A stretch of DNA of 5,122 bases from Sulfurovum sp. (GTDB lineage: Bacteria; Campylobacterota; Campylobacteria; Campylobacterales; Sulfurovaceae). The notes below the pieces were generated by a model. It did not search any database, was not told where the DNA came from, and was given only the letters and a program-made list of their open reading frames with translations. The stretch lies in contig DAOUPF010000127.1 in the NCBI GenBank assembly GCA_030626265.1, forward strand, positions 1-5,122, in the 5' to 3' direction. The position numbers and the translations under genes are program-made. Shown piece after piece: positions 4,783-5,122 of this stretch. Within the stretch, counting starts at the first letter, position 1. Each line of letters begins with the position of its first letter.

Positions 4783-5062
4783 GTGTTAAGCTAACAAAGT
4801 TTGCCATGTTTCGAGCAAGATCTTCAGCTTCTTTGTTTTTTGCTACAACTGTATAGCCAGACCAAACATCCCATTCCAAACCAATGACTGCTTTCTCAAC
4901 TTTAAAATCTTGAAAAATCTCATCAAGTCCAATAAGTAGTTTATTTTTAGGTTTTAATTTGAACTCTTTAACAATTGATTGGGTGATTATTTTATACATG
5001 ACTGCATCAATATTGTCAAAATCAAATGTTAATCTATTGCTAAAGTCTCTTTGTTCGTTCAA
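4757..5062 (-). CDS. Hypothetical 101-residue cassette protein
   Basis: I do not recognise this protein. It begins with a TTG codon (5060-5062) six bases after AAAGG; the next in-frame ATG is at codon 22, so TTG is the better start. It looks soluble and mixed alpha/beta, with no signal peptide, membrane segment or cysteine. It has an amphipathic helix near 19-35, DEIFQDFKVEKAVIGLEWDV at 47-66 with a tryptophan pair (W64, W67), a strand GYTVVAKN (69-76) and a helix EAEDLARNMANFV (78-90). The stop codon lies inside the attC-like site, and the gene fills a 374-bp unit (4719-5092) between two ACATAAC cores. Unknown small soluble proteins are typical integron cassette cargo; no function is proposed. 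Confidence 0.75.
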   Translation of the reverse strand: MNEQRDFSNRLTFDFDNIDAVMYKIITQSIVKEFKLKPKNKLLIGLDEIFQDFKVEKAVIGLEWDVWSGYTVVAKNKEAEDLARNMANFVSLTHITKTMSQ

Positions 5063-5086
5063 GCTTTACCTTTCTATACATTAGTC

Positions 5087-5122
5087 ACATAACTATTTAT
5101 TCAAGGAACATTATATGCACTA
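5087..5122 (-). repeat. Left part of a further attC-like site, cut by the window end
   Basis: ACATAAC at 5087-5093 is the third copy of the left core. The following bases include AGGAACA (5104-5110), close to GAGGAACG in the L box of the 4049-4182 site and at a similar distance from the core. The partner arm GTTATGT would lie beyond 5122. On the minus strand a TATAAT (5115-5110) inside this arm could be a -10 for the 101-residue gene, but its -35 is out of view. Confidence 0.55.

Noticed and set aside
4785..4795. Small palindrome GTTAAGCTAAC in the 3' part of the 101-residue gene
   Set aside because: Only 4-bp arms in coding sequence; no partner or repeat elsewhere.
1..5122. CRISPR arrays, tRNA or rRNA genes, insertion sequences
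   Set aside because: No regularly spaced direct repeats, no cloverleaf or rRNA-like stretch and no transposase frame were seen; the only repeats are the attC-like sites.

Overview
The window looks like chromosomal DNA from an AT-rich, probably anaerobic or microaerobic bacterium. Codon use, the AGGAG ribosome sites and the gene set would fit Campylobacterota (Sulfurospirillum/Sulfurimonas-like), but that assignment is an inference because no rRNA or other phylogenetic marker is present. The window splits into two parts of different character.

Left part (1-3423): a tungsten/molybdenum enzyme locus. Reading leftward on the minus strand are an aldehyde:ferredoxin oxidoreductase (766-2502), a MoaD-like protein with a C-terminal Gly-Gly that starts at the base next to the AOR stop (523-765), a second MoaD/ThiS-like protein without a terminal Gly-Gly (225-512), and the first 46 codons of an unrecognised gene (1-140). 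Diverging from AOR across a 138-bp intergenic region is fdhD (2641-3423, plus strand), a sulfurtransferase normally tied to formate dehydrogenase. The probable logic is that the MoaD-like proteins serve synthesis or insertion of the pterin cofactor and FdhD serves its sulfuration or delivery, with AOR as the client. No formate dehydrogenase gene is visible here.

Right part (3424-5122): a run of small, AT-rich, same-strand genes that looks like an integron gene-cassette array. The cassettes are a YefM/YoeB-type toxin-antitoxin pair, a GNAT acetyltransferase and an unknown 101-residue protein. Between them lie two complete attC-like sites (4049-4182 and 4713-4782). Both have identical 7-bp outer arms, ACATAAC and GTTATGT, an unpaired spacer, a second paired box and an inner stem. 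A third site is entered at the right edge (5087-5122), and an 18-base remnant of a fourth lies at 3451-3468, where the array meets fdhD. The GNAT and 101-residue genes end inside their attC-like sites, and the toxin stop codon touches the remnant, as is common in cassettes. No integrase is in the window. By cassette orientation it would lie beyond base 5122, unless this is an integrase-less attC cluster.

The toxin-antitoxin cassette carries its own near-consensus promoter (TTGACA, 17 bases, TACAAT) with a GTAC-containing imperfect palindrome over it. The GNAT gene appears to have lost its ATG start: the conserved N-terminal strand (LETDRL) is encoded upstream of the first ATG, behind a good ribosome site, but begins at ATA.
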